DNA from: Bdellovibrio bacteriovorus W
Lineage (GTDB): Bacteria > Bdellovibrionota > Bdellovibrionia > Bdellovibrionales > Bdellovibrionaceae
DNA length: 64,000 bases
NCBI GenBank assembly: GCA_000525675.1
Contig: CP002190.1
Coordinates: 2,418,001 to 2,482,000, forward strand
Direction of reading: 5' to 3'
Shown in pieces: positions 17,543-25,717 of this stretch. The notes beneath the pieces are model-generated. The model was not told the DNA's origin. It was given only the letters and a program-made list of their open reading frames with translations, and ran no database searches. A program made the position numbers and the translations under genes. Each line of letters begins with the position of its first letter. The stretch's first letter is position 1.

Positions 17543-18516
17543 GGTACCGCCAAAGCTGGGCAACACTGTGCCTCTAAGCGTGGATTCGCCGCATCCGTCT
17601 GATTCAGATTTAAGGCAGTAATGTCACATGGATTTCCCGAATAACGGGCTGGTGCAAAGCCATAAGCAGAGCTTTCGATCATACGACGAAGCAAGCGAAT
17701 GTTTTTATCTTTTACATCCTCTAACTTTGTCGTCAAACAGTTGATAGGCTCGAAGGCATCTTGGGGTAAGATCTCGGGAGGTATTACAATTCCTCCTAAA
17801 TCAATCGGAGCAGCACAGAGACTCTGGACGTGAGTAAGTGAATCCACAATGCTTCCTCCGGCAATATCGGCCTTAATCGCAGAAATATTTTGTAAGAATA
17901 ATCCCACTCCTACTCCAATAGTCTTCACATCATTATCAGTGAGTTTTAGAGGAGCGCTGGGGCTAATATTGTCGCAGGCATCAATAGATCCATCAGCATA
18001 CCCATCCCCTGCCCCCTGATTGTCTAGATCAAATTTCGATTTCAAAGTTGCTGATACCTGAGTCATACCCAGGAGAGCCGCATAGATATTTGAGCTTTTC
18101 GAACGTAACTGCGGATCATCTCCCATACTTTGCAATGTTAAATACGATTGTTCACAGGCTAAGTTATTTAAAGATTTGTTTGCATAGAGCTTTAAAAGAA
18201 TTTGAAATACAGTTCCAGTATTGGCGTTTTTTAGCTGATTTACTAAATCAAAAAAACGAATCCCACATTTTCCACCATAGGCATGCATCAATGTTTCTTT
18301 ACTTGAAACCTTTTGACGCTCTGGTAGCTCCATCTCTTGGGTGATGATTTCAATAGCTCTGTCCCACTGTGAATTATCCACGGCCTTCTTTGCGGCATAC
18401 AGCAAAGCACTTTCCTTGTCTGCACTGCTATACTCGGTCAAAGCATTCGGAGCATCGCAAGATGTCGCAAAAAGAAAAATTAAAAGTGTTAGAAATCGGA
18501 AAGCAACCTTCATCAT
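17539..18516 (-). CDS. cysteine-rich lipoprotein, unknown
   Basis: A 325-residue lipoprotein: the signal ends in the lipobox ATSC at about residue 20. The mature part is largely helical, with tetratricopeptide-like spacing near the start (KKAVDNSQWDRAIEIITQ) and an acidic, Gly-rich loop DNQGAGDGYADGSIDACD that could bind calcium. There are about ten cysteines, including a CC pair near the end, so disulfides are likely. It sits between two PorV-like barrels, with gaps of two bases and a four-base overlap. A similar lipoprotein (20971) neighbours the third barrel, suggesting lipoprotein-barrel pairs. Confidence 0.78.
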   Translation of the reverse strand: MMKVAFRFLTLLIFLFATSCDAPNALTEYSSADKESALLYAAKKAVDNSQWDRAIEIITQEMELPERQKVSSKETLMHAYGGKCGIRFFDLVNQLKNANTGTVFQILLKLYANKSLNNLACEQSYLTLQSMGDDPQLRSKSSNIYAALLGMTQVSATLKSKFDLDNQGAGDGYADGSIDACDNISPSAPLKLTDNDVKTIGVGVGLFLQNISAIKADIAGGSIVDSLTHVQSLCAAPIDLGGIVIPPEILPQDAFEPINCLTTKLEDVKDKNIRLLRRMIESSAYGFAPARYSGNPCDITALNLNQTDAANPRLEAQCCPALAVP

Positions 18517-18518
18517 TT

Positions 18519-19592
18519 TTAAAACCTATAAGCAAACTTCATTGTATAGCGACGGTCTTCTCGAGGATTCGCACTAGTACCTATTTCTTCTCCATAGGTT
18601 GCAAGTTGCCACTGAAAATTTCCAGAGGAGAGTTCTAGGCCCCCCGTAATATAGCGTTGATTGTATCCAGCTCTCACAAAGAGACGATCCGCAAAGTTAA
18701 ACTCCACACCTGCGTGTAAAAGTTTGGCTTTATCTTCTTCTTTATCAGCTGTAAGTATCCCTCGGTATTCCACCGTCCACGAAGAGCGGATGCCGTTGGT
18801 GTGAATTGGGAACAACGCCAAACCAACATCTAAATCTTGCTCTACTGTTTCAGGTCTTAAATTCGAAGCCATGCGCATTCCACTGCCTTGATCAAATTTA
18901 GTATCTCCAAGATCTCGAAGAACTGCGGTGATCGTTGGCAGATAAGTCCAAGGAGCAGAAAACATCAACCCTATATCTGTTGATACTCCTAACCCCTCAC
19001 TGCCAATGTCCGCATAAGAAAGTGAACCCGCTGATGAAACAGCTGGATCATTCACTTCGATACGACTGATAAGTTTTGTATTGAAGCCAAGCTTCATACG
19101 TCCGTCAAAAAAGCGAAAATTGAAACCCAACACCAAAGCTAGATCGTTTCGATAATAAGTATCTATCGTACTTCCATCGTCACTCATCTCCGCATCTAAT
19201 AGATAATTTCCATAAAGGCCGATCCCAAAGTTGCGCGCCACAAACGACGGAAACACTTGTGCCTTCGCATGATAGTAGTCACCGCGCTTACGATCTAAAG
19301 CTGCTTTGATATCTTCTAAATTAAAGGGAGAGGAAAAGCTATTCTCACTATAGAAACTATAAGTATGAGAGCCAAACTCGATCTCGGGATCAATCAAAGT
19401 TCCAAAGTAGTCGCGCAATCTTCCCAAACCCGCAGGGTTGATCAAAAGAGATGTCTCATCATTGGCAACGGCAATACAAGCGCCTCCCATTGCCTGACAT
19501 CTGACACTACTATAAAAAGCTCTTCTCTCTTTAGCCAACGACAGCGACGAAAATAAACTGAGAATGAGCGTTATCCATAAAATCCTTTTCAT
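18519..19592 (-). CDS. PorV/TraF-like outer-membrane barrel protein (copy 2)
   Basis: A 357-residue barrel protein beginning with a signal peptide (MKRILWITLILSLFSSLSLA). The family signature is AMGGACIAVANDETSLLINPAGLGRL. It ends RRYTMKFAYRF with the terminal Phe expected of a barrel. The ATG at 19592 is chosen since it starts the signal peptide and is preceded by GAGG; an upstream in-frame start would add a hydrophilic extension. It is the first gene of a five-gene unit with the lipoprotein, the second barrel, addB and addA. Copies 1-3 share the signature but are otherwise quite different, so they are old paralogues. Confidence 0.8.
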   Translation of the reverse strand: MKRILWITLILSLFSSLSLAKERRAFYSSVRCQAMGGACIAVANDETSLLINPAGLGRLRDYFGTLIDPEIEFGSHTYSFYSENSFSSPFNLEDIKAALDRKRGDYYHAKAQVFPSFVARNFGIGLYGNYLLDAEMSDDGSTIDTYYRNDLALVLGFNFRFFDGRMKLGFNTKLISRIEVNDPAVSSAGSLSYADIGSEGLGVSTDIGLMFSAPWTYLPTITAVLRDLGDTKFDQGSGMRMASNLRPETVEQDLDVGLALFPIHTNGIRSSWTVEYRGILTADKEEDKAKLLHAGVEFNFADRLFVRAGYNQRYITGGLELSSGNFQWQLATYGEEIGTSANPREDRRYTMKFAYRF

Positions 19593-19692
19593 AGAAACCT
19601 CGTTGTGGTGAAAATCACTTTTCTTATCGGCATATTTAGGTTCAAATTGAGACATCTGGTAATTTTAAGGTCTTTCGTCTAAAGGAGATGTC

Positions 19693-20883
19693 ATGGTCCG
19701 TGGTGCCGTATTCACTGTATTGGCCTTGAGTTTTTCACTCTCGACTTTTGCCCAGTCAGGATCCTTTTTAAAATCTGAATTTGCCCCGAGCCAAGCCCGC
19801 TCACCTCAAAACAAGGGTTCGTTAGCGGATATTCGCTTTAAAACCAAAGACATCCCGCAAACGCTCTTCCGCGACACCTACCAGAATCTTTCAGACTCTG
19901 CTTATCAAGCAAAACTTCAAGGAGCTTTAGAGCGAAGTCCGTTAATGTTCATGCGCTCTTTCGTGAATACTTATTATGCAGACCTTTCTGCTAACAATAG
20001 TTCGCAAAACTTGATTCTATGCCTCGGTGACCTACATCCGGAAAACTTTGGGTTTATGAAATTTGGAAATGATCAAAAATTTGTCTATAACGATATCGAT
20101 GACACCGGCGTGTGTCCTTTAGATTTCGACATCTTAAGATACTTCACCACTATTCAACTGACTTTTAATGACAAGGCCCTGACGAAAGAACTTGCTCACG
20201 CCTACTCAGAAATCTTGAGTGGTCGCATGGCAGCTCCGGCCTTGCCAAAAAATCTTTACCCTAAAAATCTCGATCAACGCATTGAAAAAACAATTCAAAA
20301 GCTCACGGAGAACAATCTCTTTGTTGCAAATAAGAAAACAACACCTCTGCCTGAATCAGAAAAAAATCGAATCAAAAATATCCTGTCAAAGAACTCGTTC
20401 TTTAAAAACTTAGATGTGCTTGATATCAATGCAGTTGAACGTGATTCCGGTGGTAGCGGAGGACTAAAAAGATACTGGGTCTTAGTTCAAAATAAAAAAG
20501 ACAAGTCATCTGATATCCTAGAACTTAAAGAAACAACCCTTCCAGGAACTTCTTATGGAAGTTGGGAACAACCTCCATGGAGCCCTTCAGAGCGTCTAGA
20601 GCAAATTGTTAAATACGTATGGGGAGAGAATCCTCATCACTTTGGAGTTTTAACGTTTGATAACGCCAACTACTTAATTCGTAGCCGTGACAAAGACTCC
20701 GTAGATCTCGACAGTCTGAAAAAGAGCGATCTTCGTGCGTACTTGATGACTCAAGTTGGGATTATTGCGAGCTATCACAGAAATTTTGTGGTTTCTGAAA
20801 TTCCTCAACTCGAATCTTGGATTGAGAAGAACTCTCAGTCTCTTGCTGAACGCTATAGCCGCAGCTTTAAGGCTTTTAAGTAG
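19693..20883 (+). CDS. secreted DUF2252 family protein
   Basis: A 396-residue protein with a signal peptide (hydrophobic stretch ending STFAQS). The mature part matches DUF2252: GDLHPENFG, followed by VYNDIDDTGVCPLDFDILR. These motifs resemble the catalytic and metal-binding loops of the kinase-like (aminoglycoside phosphotransferase / HipA) fold, so a phosphotransferase role has been proposed for the family, though its substrate is unknown. Export is notable, as there is no ATP in the periplasm; a host- or envelope-directed role would need another phosphate donor. AAGGAG precedes the ATG. It diverges from the barrel operon by about 100 bases. Confidence 0.85.
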   Translation: MVRGAVFTVLALSFSLSTFAQSGSFLKSEFAPSQARSPQNKGSLADIRFKTKDIPQTLFRDTYQNLSDSAYQAKLQGALERSPLMFMRSFVNTYYADLSANNSSQNLILCLGDLHPENFGFMKFGNDQKFVYNDIDDTGVCPLDFDILRYFTTIQLTFNDKALTKELAHAYSEILSGRMAAPALPKNLYPKNLDQRIEKTIQKLTENNLFVANKKTTPLPESEKNRIKNILSKNSFFKNLDVLDINAVERDSGGSGGLKRYWVLVQNKKDKSSDILELKETTLPGTSYGSWEQPPWSPSERLEQIVKYVWGENPHHFGVLTFDNANYLIRSRDKDSVDLDSLKKSDLRAYLMTQVGIIASYHRNFVVSEIPQLESWIEKNSQSLAERYSRSFKAFK

Positions 20884-20922
20884 ATCATCTTGAGACTTTT
20901 CTTGAGATTCCATAAAGGGCAT

Positions 20923-20948
20923 TAAGACTTAAATAGAGTTGCCGATAA
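20923..20948 (+). promoter_or_regulatory. possible sigma-28 (FliA-type) promoter
   Basis: GCCGATAA (20941-20948) is an exact match to the FliA -10 consensus, with TAAGACTT (20923-20930; 5 of 8 matches to TAAAGTTT) ten bases upstream, one base closer than usual. The lipoprotein ATG is 22 bases further on. Confidence 0.35.
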
Positions 20949-20970
20949 AATACTCTGAGGAGTACAGAAT

Positions 20971-21729
20971 ATGCGGCAACTAAATTTCACCAAAGTTCTT
21001 CTAATAGGCCTTTTATCTTGTGGCCTCATGGCCTGTGAAGCTGAGCAGACTGAAAAAGATATCGTAGCCGAGGCTCAGTTTTGCCTGAACAAAGCCCATG
21101 AACCAGCAGCAGTAGATAGCTGTGTGGCGCCTCTTGCTGGTTTAACTTCGTTTTACGCCTATGAATTAAAATGTGCCGCTGGATTTGTGAAAGCAGATGT
21201 CACAAGTGCTGAGAATCTTTCGAAAGCATTAACCGCCATCAACGATCCGAATGCCCCCCCAACCCTCATGCTAGCCGCCCTTTCATTTCCAGCCAGAGAT
21301 AGTCGCGGAAAAGATATCTATATCGATGAGGTATTTAGTGATTGCAATAACTCTGGACGTCCCGGACTAAAACTCATCGGAGCGATGGCTAAAAGTGCTA
21401 CTATTTTATCTTCTCTAGCAATTTTGCCTAGTTGCACAAATCCAGATCCTCTGTTTTGTACTGGCGAACAAATTGCATCGAATATTTCACAGCTTATTAC
21501 CGATCTTGATTCTCCGACACCAGAAACTAAAAAGGCTGCTAACGATAATCTTACAGGAATTGTTGAGTCAATCCAAACAGTCTATCAAACGACTTGCGCA
21601 GGGGCATTTAACGCAAACTCTGATATCTGCAAGCAGATCAATACGGCGGCTGGCGCACATGACTTTATGACACAAAAACCAGAAGAAATTATAAACTTAG
21701 GTTTAGAACTTTTAAAGCAGTGGCAATAA
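20971..21729 (+). CDS. cysteine-rich lipoprotein, unknown
   Basis: A 252-residue lipoprotein with the lipobox LMAC at about residue 22. The mature part is helical, with eight or more cysteines spaced widely (FCLNKA, DSCVAP, LKCAAGF, SDCNN, PSCTNP, LFCTGE, TTCAGAF, DICKQ), probably four disulfides. In composition and cysteine use it resembles the lipoprotein at 17539, and like it lies next to a PorV-like barrel gene (convergent here, at 21776). Strong GAGGAG before the start. Function unknown; an outer-membrane or periplasmic partner of the barrel is a reasonable guess. Confidence 0.78.
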   Translation: MRQLNFTKVLLIGLLSCGLMACEAEQTEKDIVAEAQFCLNKAHEPAAVDSCVAPLAGLTSFYAYELKCAAGFVKADVTSAENLSKALTAINDPNAPPTLMLAALSFPARDSRGKDIYIDEVFSDCNNSGRPGLKLIGAMAKSATILSSLAILPSCTNPDPLFCTGEQIASNISQLITDLDSPTPETKKAANDNLTGIVESIQTVYQTTCAGAFNANSDICKQINTAAGAHDFMTQKPEEIINLGLELLKQWQ

Positions 21730-21758
21730 AAAAAGCGGCTCTCAAAGCCGCTTTTTTT
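21728..21758. terminator. bidirectional intrinsic terminator
   Basis: A 13-base-pair stem, AAAAAAAGCGGCT with AGCCGCTTTTTTT around a five-base loop, lies between the convergent lipoprotein and barrel genes. It has A- and T-runs on both sides and serves both strands. Confidence 0.93.
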
Positions 21759-21775
21759 ATTTCTAAGTTTCTTTA

Positions 21776-22945
21776 CTAAAAATCTAGATTCAATCGCGTC
21801 GCATACACCCTACTTTCAATGGGTGTATTTCTCGTACCAACATCATTGGCATAGCTGACTAAATCAAGATTGAAAATTCCTAGGGCTGCAGAAAGTCCCG
21901 CTGTCCAAAAACCTTGATTCAAACCCACGCGATAGTGCCCTTTCCACCAGCTCGTCACCGTCCAATCAAATTCCAATCCTAGATGCACACCTTTGCGCCA
22001 ATTAAAATCTGGGTGTCCAAGATCGCGAACGTCGAGAACACCTCTACCGCCAAAAATCCAAGCTTGTGGATACTCCCAACGAGATCCCACATCGAAAACT
22101 CTGTACATTTTCTCCGGAACATTCTCACCAGGCTCTTTATTTAGAAGTTTTAAATTAGAACCAAAACCTGTCTCGGCAATATTTCGAACGACCGCTCCAA
22201 ATGTGGGTCTTGCCATTCTGAGAGCCGACGAAAAGAAACCATCTCCATGAATCTCCGGAGTCCAAAGTACGCCAAGATCAGCATCAATGGTATATCCCTC
22301 AGCAAGGTCGTTCTTACTGATAAGCTCTTGCCCGCCCGCTAAATCAAGAGCCGTCACTCGCTTATTCATATAACCACGGTTTACAAACTTTCCCGCGATC
22401 CCCCATGAGAACTGCCCTGGGATTGAATAGATGTTATTACCATATCCATAGGCTAGCGTCGTATCAGCATAGACAGTCGCATTGATAGATGGTCCCACTG
22501 ATTTATGCATCGCTAGCTCAACACTTAAATCCAAAGGAATAAAAGCAATTCCCCAATTTGGTCGGACCCAGAATCCCTCTAAAGGGGAAATCCTAAATGA
22601 GTAGACATCGCCGTAATGCTTTTCAATATGCTCAAGATACCTCTGCTCTTTTTGTTGTTGAGTGAGACTGTTATCATCTTCGATATCTTTGTATCCATTA
22701 TAGAAATCAAGAGCCCCTGGTGTTGCAGCATAACTCATTGAAAAGTTCACTTGTCCATTGTCTCTACGTGCTAACCCGGCGGGGTTGTAAAAAAGACCTG
22801 AATAATCATCAGCCACCGCAACGAATGCATCTCCCATCCCAAGAGCTCTCGGAGCTTGATAGTGATGATGGATGGTGGTGCTGGTCTGTGCCACTGCTGA
22901 ATCGATGAATAGGAAACAAAAAACGCTCAAGACAACTTTAAACAT
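21776..22945 (-). CDS. PorV/TraF-like outer-membrane barrel protein (copy 3)
   Basis: A 389-residue protein with a signal peptide (MFKVVLSVFCFLFIDSAVAQ). The family signature is RALGMGDAFVAVADDYSG followed by LFYNPAGLARRD. It ends ESRVYATRLNLDF with a terminal Phe. Compared with copies 1 and 2 it has an added loop (about residues 65-90, with many Gln, Glu and Lys). AGAGGG precedes the ATG. It stands alone, transcribed toward the lipoprotein at 20971 and sharing its terminator. The FadL-like fold suggests either a channel for hydrophobic compounds or, as PorV in Bacteroidetes, a carrier of secreted proteins; the sequence alone does not decide. Confidence 0.82.
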   Translation of the reverse strand: MFKVVLSVFCFLFIDSAVAQTSTTIHHHYQAPRALGMGDAFVAVADDYSGLFYNPAGLARRDNGQVNFSMSYAATPGALDFYNGYKDIEDDNSLTQQQKEQRYLEHIEKHYGDVYSFRISPLEGFWVRPNWGIAFIPLDLSVELAMHKSVGPSINATVYADTTLAYGYGNNIYSIPGQFSWGIAGKFVNRGYMNKRVTALDLAGGQELISKNDLAEGYTIDADLGVLWTPEIHGDGFFSSALRMARPTFGAVVRNIAETGFGSNLKLLNKEPGENVPEKMYRVFDVGSRWEYPQAWIFGGRGVLDVRDLGHPDFNWRKGVHLGLEFDWTVTSWWKGHYRVGLNQGFWTAGLSAALGIFNLDLVSYANDVGTRNTPIESRVYATRLNLDF

Positions 22946-23038
22946 ATCTACCCTCTTAAGGCTTTTATCTTAATCAACTCGAAGCGACTTGTTTAAGAAT
23001 TGCTCTAAAAATGATTTGAACTCTCCCTTTGTCGGGAC

Positions 23039-23641
23039 TTAAGGAACCAACGAATTGAGCCAATCTGAAAGTTTTTTAATTTGACTCAAGAGATGCTGTT
23101 CATCTCGATTATTGTAGAGAATAAAGTCTGCTTTTTCTTCTTTGCGCTGAATCGGAATCTGCGAAGCTATGCGCATTTCTATTTCTTCATCGGTCCATTG
23201 GTTTTTGCGACGAAGCCTTTCGCGTTGCTGTTCCCGCGTACAGGAAATCACAACAACTTTATCAAATTGTGCTTCTGCTCCGGTCTCAAAGAGCAAGGGG
23301 ATGTCATAAATCGCTAAAGGCTCTCCCATATCTTCATGTAATCTTCTTTGTCTGCGAGTCTCGGCGCGAATCAAAGGATGTAAAATAGACTCGAGCTTAT
23401 GAAGTTCTTCAGGATGTCCAAAAACTTTTTGACCTAAGGCTCTGCGATCCAATTCCCCCGAGGGCAAAATGATTTCAGGACCAAAGACTTGCTCAACCGA
23501 CTTAAGTCCTGTGGACCCTGCGGCCACAACACTTTTTGCAATTTCATCAGCATCAACGACAGGAAATCCTCTCTCAGCAAGCGCTCTACACACAGTGCTC
23601 TTGCCACAAGCTATACCTCCGGTCAGTCCTATCCACTTCAT
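23039..23641 (-). CDS. coaE: dephospho-CoA kinase
   Basis: A 200-residue P-loop kinase: GLTGGIACGKS at the N-terminus, VDADEIA, the LHPLIR motif and YDIPLLFETG, all diagnostic of CoaE, which phosphorylates dephospho-CoA in the last step of coenzyme A synthesis. The ATG at 23641 starts directly before the P-loop strand and has GAGGAG nine bases upstream; an in-frame TTG would add seven residues by using that ribosome site as coding. It is a single-gene unit, divergent from the Ser/Thr kinase. No terminator is evident between its stop and the barrel gene upstream of 23038. Confidence 0.95.
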   Translation of the reverse strand: MKWIGLTGGIACGKSTVCRALAERGFPVVDADEIAKSVVAAGSTGLKSVEQVFGPEIILPSGELDRRALGQKVFGHPEELHKLESILHPLIRAETRRQRRLHEDMGEPLAIYDIPLLFETGAEAQFDKVVVISCTREQQRERLRRKNQWTDEEIEMRIASQIPIQRKEEKADFILYNNRDEQHLLSQIKKLSDWLNSLVP

Positions 23642-23707
23642 AAACTTTAACTCCTCAAGCAATGTTTCTATTTTACCGATAGACCCTTCAAAGGGGAATA
23701 AGAATTC

Positions 23708-25657
23708 ATGTCTCAGTCTGTAGAGCAGTTTGGAAAATACATCTTACTTGAGCGTCTTGCTGCTGGTGGTATGGCTGAAGTGTATCTTTCTAAATCTACT
23801 GGAGCAGTAGGCGTCAATAAGTTTGTCGCAATCAAACGGATTCTTCCTCAATATTCTGACCACCAGGAATTTATCGATATGTTTAAAGAAGAGGCGAAAA
23901 TTGCCGTGAATCTAAATCACGGTAACGTTGTCTCAATTTATGATTTCGGTGTCGAGAGAAGTCAGTTTTTCCTAGTGATGGAGTACGTCGAAGGACGCAA
24001 TCTCCGCCAAGTGTTAAACGAATTAAAAAAGACAAATACACAATTCGTCATCGAACAAATTGTTTATATGATGAAAGAAGTAGCCGCTGGTCTTGATCAC
24101 GCTCATCGCTGTATTGACGGTACAACGGGAAAACCCCTAAACATCGTACATCGTGACATGAGTCCGCAAAATATCATGGTCTCTTTTGAGGGTGAAGTTA
24201 AGATTATCGACTTCGGTATCGCCAAAGCCGAGACTCAAATGGAAGCTACTAAAGCCGGAACCCTTAAAGGGAAATATGGCTATATGAGCCCCGAGCAAGC
24301 AGATGGTCAATCCATTGATACGCGCACGGATATCTTCTCTCTAGGAATTGTTCTCTGGGAACTTCTTGCTAATGATCGCCTTTTTACTTCTAACAGCGAA
24401 GCGGCCATCTTAAGAAAGATCCGTGAGTGCCAAGTTCCTTCAATTCGTAAAATCAACCCTTCAGTTCCCCCAGAACTAGAGCGGATTGTTAATAAAGCTT
24501 TGGCAAAAGATAAAAGCTTACGCTATCAAACTGCCGCAGCTCTCCATCGTGATTTAAATAGATTTTTAAATACTCAGTATCCAGAGTTTTCTCCACACGA
24601 CTTTAGTGTGTTTATGAAAAATGCTTTCTCGGCTGCTTTCCTTGAGCAACGAAGAAAGTTAGTTGAGTATTCTAAAGTTCAAGGCAACTCACCTGATGAC
24701 AAAACTGTTGTAACACAGACTGATCTCCGTGCACCAACAGCTCCTCCTTCGGCTCAGCAGCAAGATGGTGAAGACGATTTAGGAAAACTCAATCTTGATA
24801 CTTCAACAGATATTCGAGTCAGCTTAGACAACTTGCAGCCGCCGCCGAGGCCGATGCCAAGTGCAAACACGAATATCACGCATACCAATACACGCACGCA
24901 AACTGGAACAGGTACTTTTGCTGGACATGGAACTATGACTAGGACTCCGACCGGAGTTCACAGCAACACTGTTAGCCAAAGACGCCCTCAAATGGCCAGC
25001 TCTTCAAAGGTTGAAGATATTACGGGCATCGCAATGAAAGCTGTTGTAGCTCTCATTGCGGTTGTTGGTATGTGGTGGGTTTACCAAAACTACTTTGCGA
25101 AGAAGTCCGCACCTGTCGTTGTAAATTCTGGCGGTATTAAAACAACTGTCACACAAAACACGAAGGCTCCTGCTGCGGTTCAACCTCCTCAGCAAATGGA
25201 CATCTCAGCGACCACTCCGAAATTTACGGTTTTACTGCGTAGTCAGCCGGATAAAGCCCGTGTGATTATCAACGGAGTCGACACTGGTGAATTTACGCCT
25301 ATGCGAAAGTCACTACCAGCCAACACACCGTTCAATCTACGTCTCGTCAAAGAAGGATATACGGATCTCATCACAACCGTGACACCAACCTATGAAGCCT
25401 TCTCTGTCGATGTAACTATGCAAAGACTGATGCGCATTGCTTACGTAGTTATTAACATCGTAAATGGTGGCGCAAATCCTGAACTTAAAATTTCTGGCGT
25501 TCCTGTAAATATAAAAGGGGCTGGAGAAACCTATCAAATTCAGGCCGGCGTAGATGTGCGCATCGAAGCAAATAATAAAACAACAGGGCTATCTGCACAT
25601 AAGACCGTCAATGTTCCTGCTGATCAACGAAGCAGAATTGATCTCTTCTTACAGTAG
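23708..25657 (+). CDS. transmembrane Ser/Thr protein kinase with PEGA domain
   Basis: A 649-residue kinase. Residues 10-280 form a Hanks-type kinase domain: glycine loop LAAGGMAEVYL, Lys in AIKRI, HRDMSPQNIM, IDFGIAK (DFG) and the activation segment with YGYMSPEQADG. A Pro/Thr/Asn-rich linker follows, then one membrane segment (about 437-459) and an external PEGA domain (about 505-575: LLRSQPDKARVIINGVDTGE) with a further beta domain. All catalytic residues are present. It lies 60 bases before the acyl-CoA ligase gene, with no clear terminator between, so it may be the first gene of the lipid operon or act on it as a regulator. Confidence 0.92.
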   Translation: MSQSVEQFGKYILLERLAAGGMAEVYLSKSTGAVGVNKFVAIKRILPQYSDHQEFIDMFKEEAKIAVNLNHGNVVSIYDFGVERSQFFLVMEYVEGRNLRQVLNELKKTNTQFVIEQIVYMMKEVAAGLDHAHRCIDGTTGKPLNIVHRDMSPQNIMVSFEGEVKIIDFGIAKAETQMEATKAGTLKGKYGYMSPEQADGQSIDTRTDIFSLGIVLWELLANDRLFTSNSEAAILRKIRECQVPSIRKINPSVPPELERIVNKALAKDKSLRYQTAAALHRDLNRFLNTQYPEFSPHDFSVFMKNAFSAAFLEQRRKLVEYSKVQGNSPDDKTVVTQTDLRAPTAPPSAQQQDGEDDLGKLNLDTSTDIRVSLDNLQPPPRPMPSANTNITHTNTRTQTGTGTFAGHGTMTRTPTGVHSNTVSQRRPQMASSSKVEDITGIAMKAVVALIAVVGMWWVYQNYFAKKSAPVVVNSGGIKTTVTQNTKAPAAVQPPQQMDISATTPKFTVLLRSQPDKARVIINGVDTGEFTPMRKSLPANTPFNLRLVKEGYTDLITTVTPTYEAFSVDVTMQRLMRIAYVVINIVNGGANPELKISGVPVNIKGAGETYQIQAGVDVRIEANNKTTGLSAHKTVNVPADQRSRIDLFLQ

Positions 25658-25717
25658 AATATAGCTTAATTTTTCGGTTTTTTTTGAAACGAGTTCTGCA
25701 CCAAGGAGTCTCCACCC

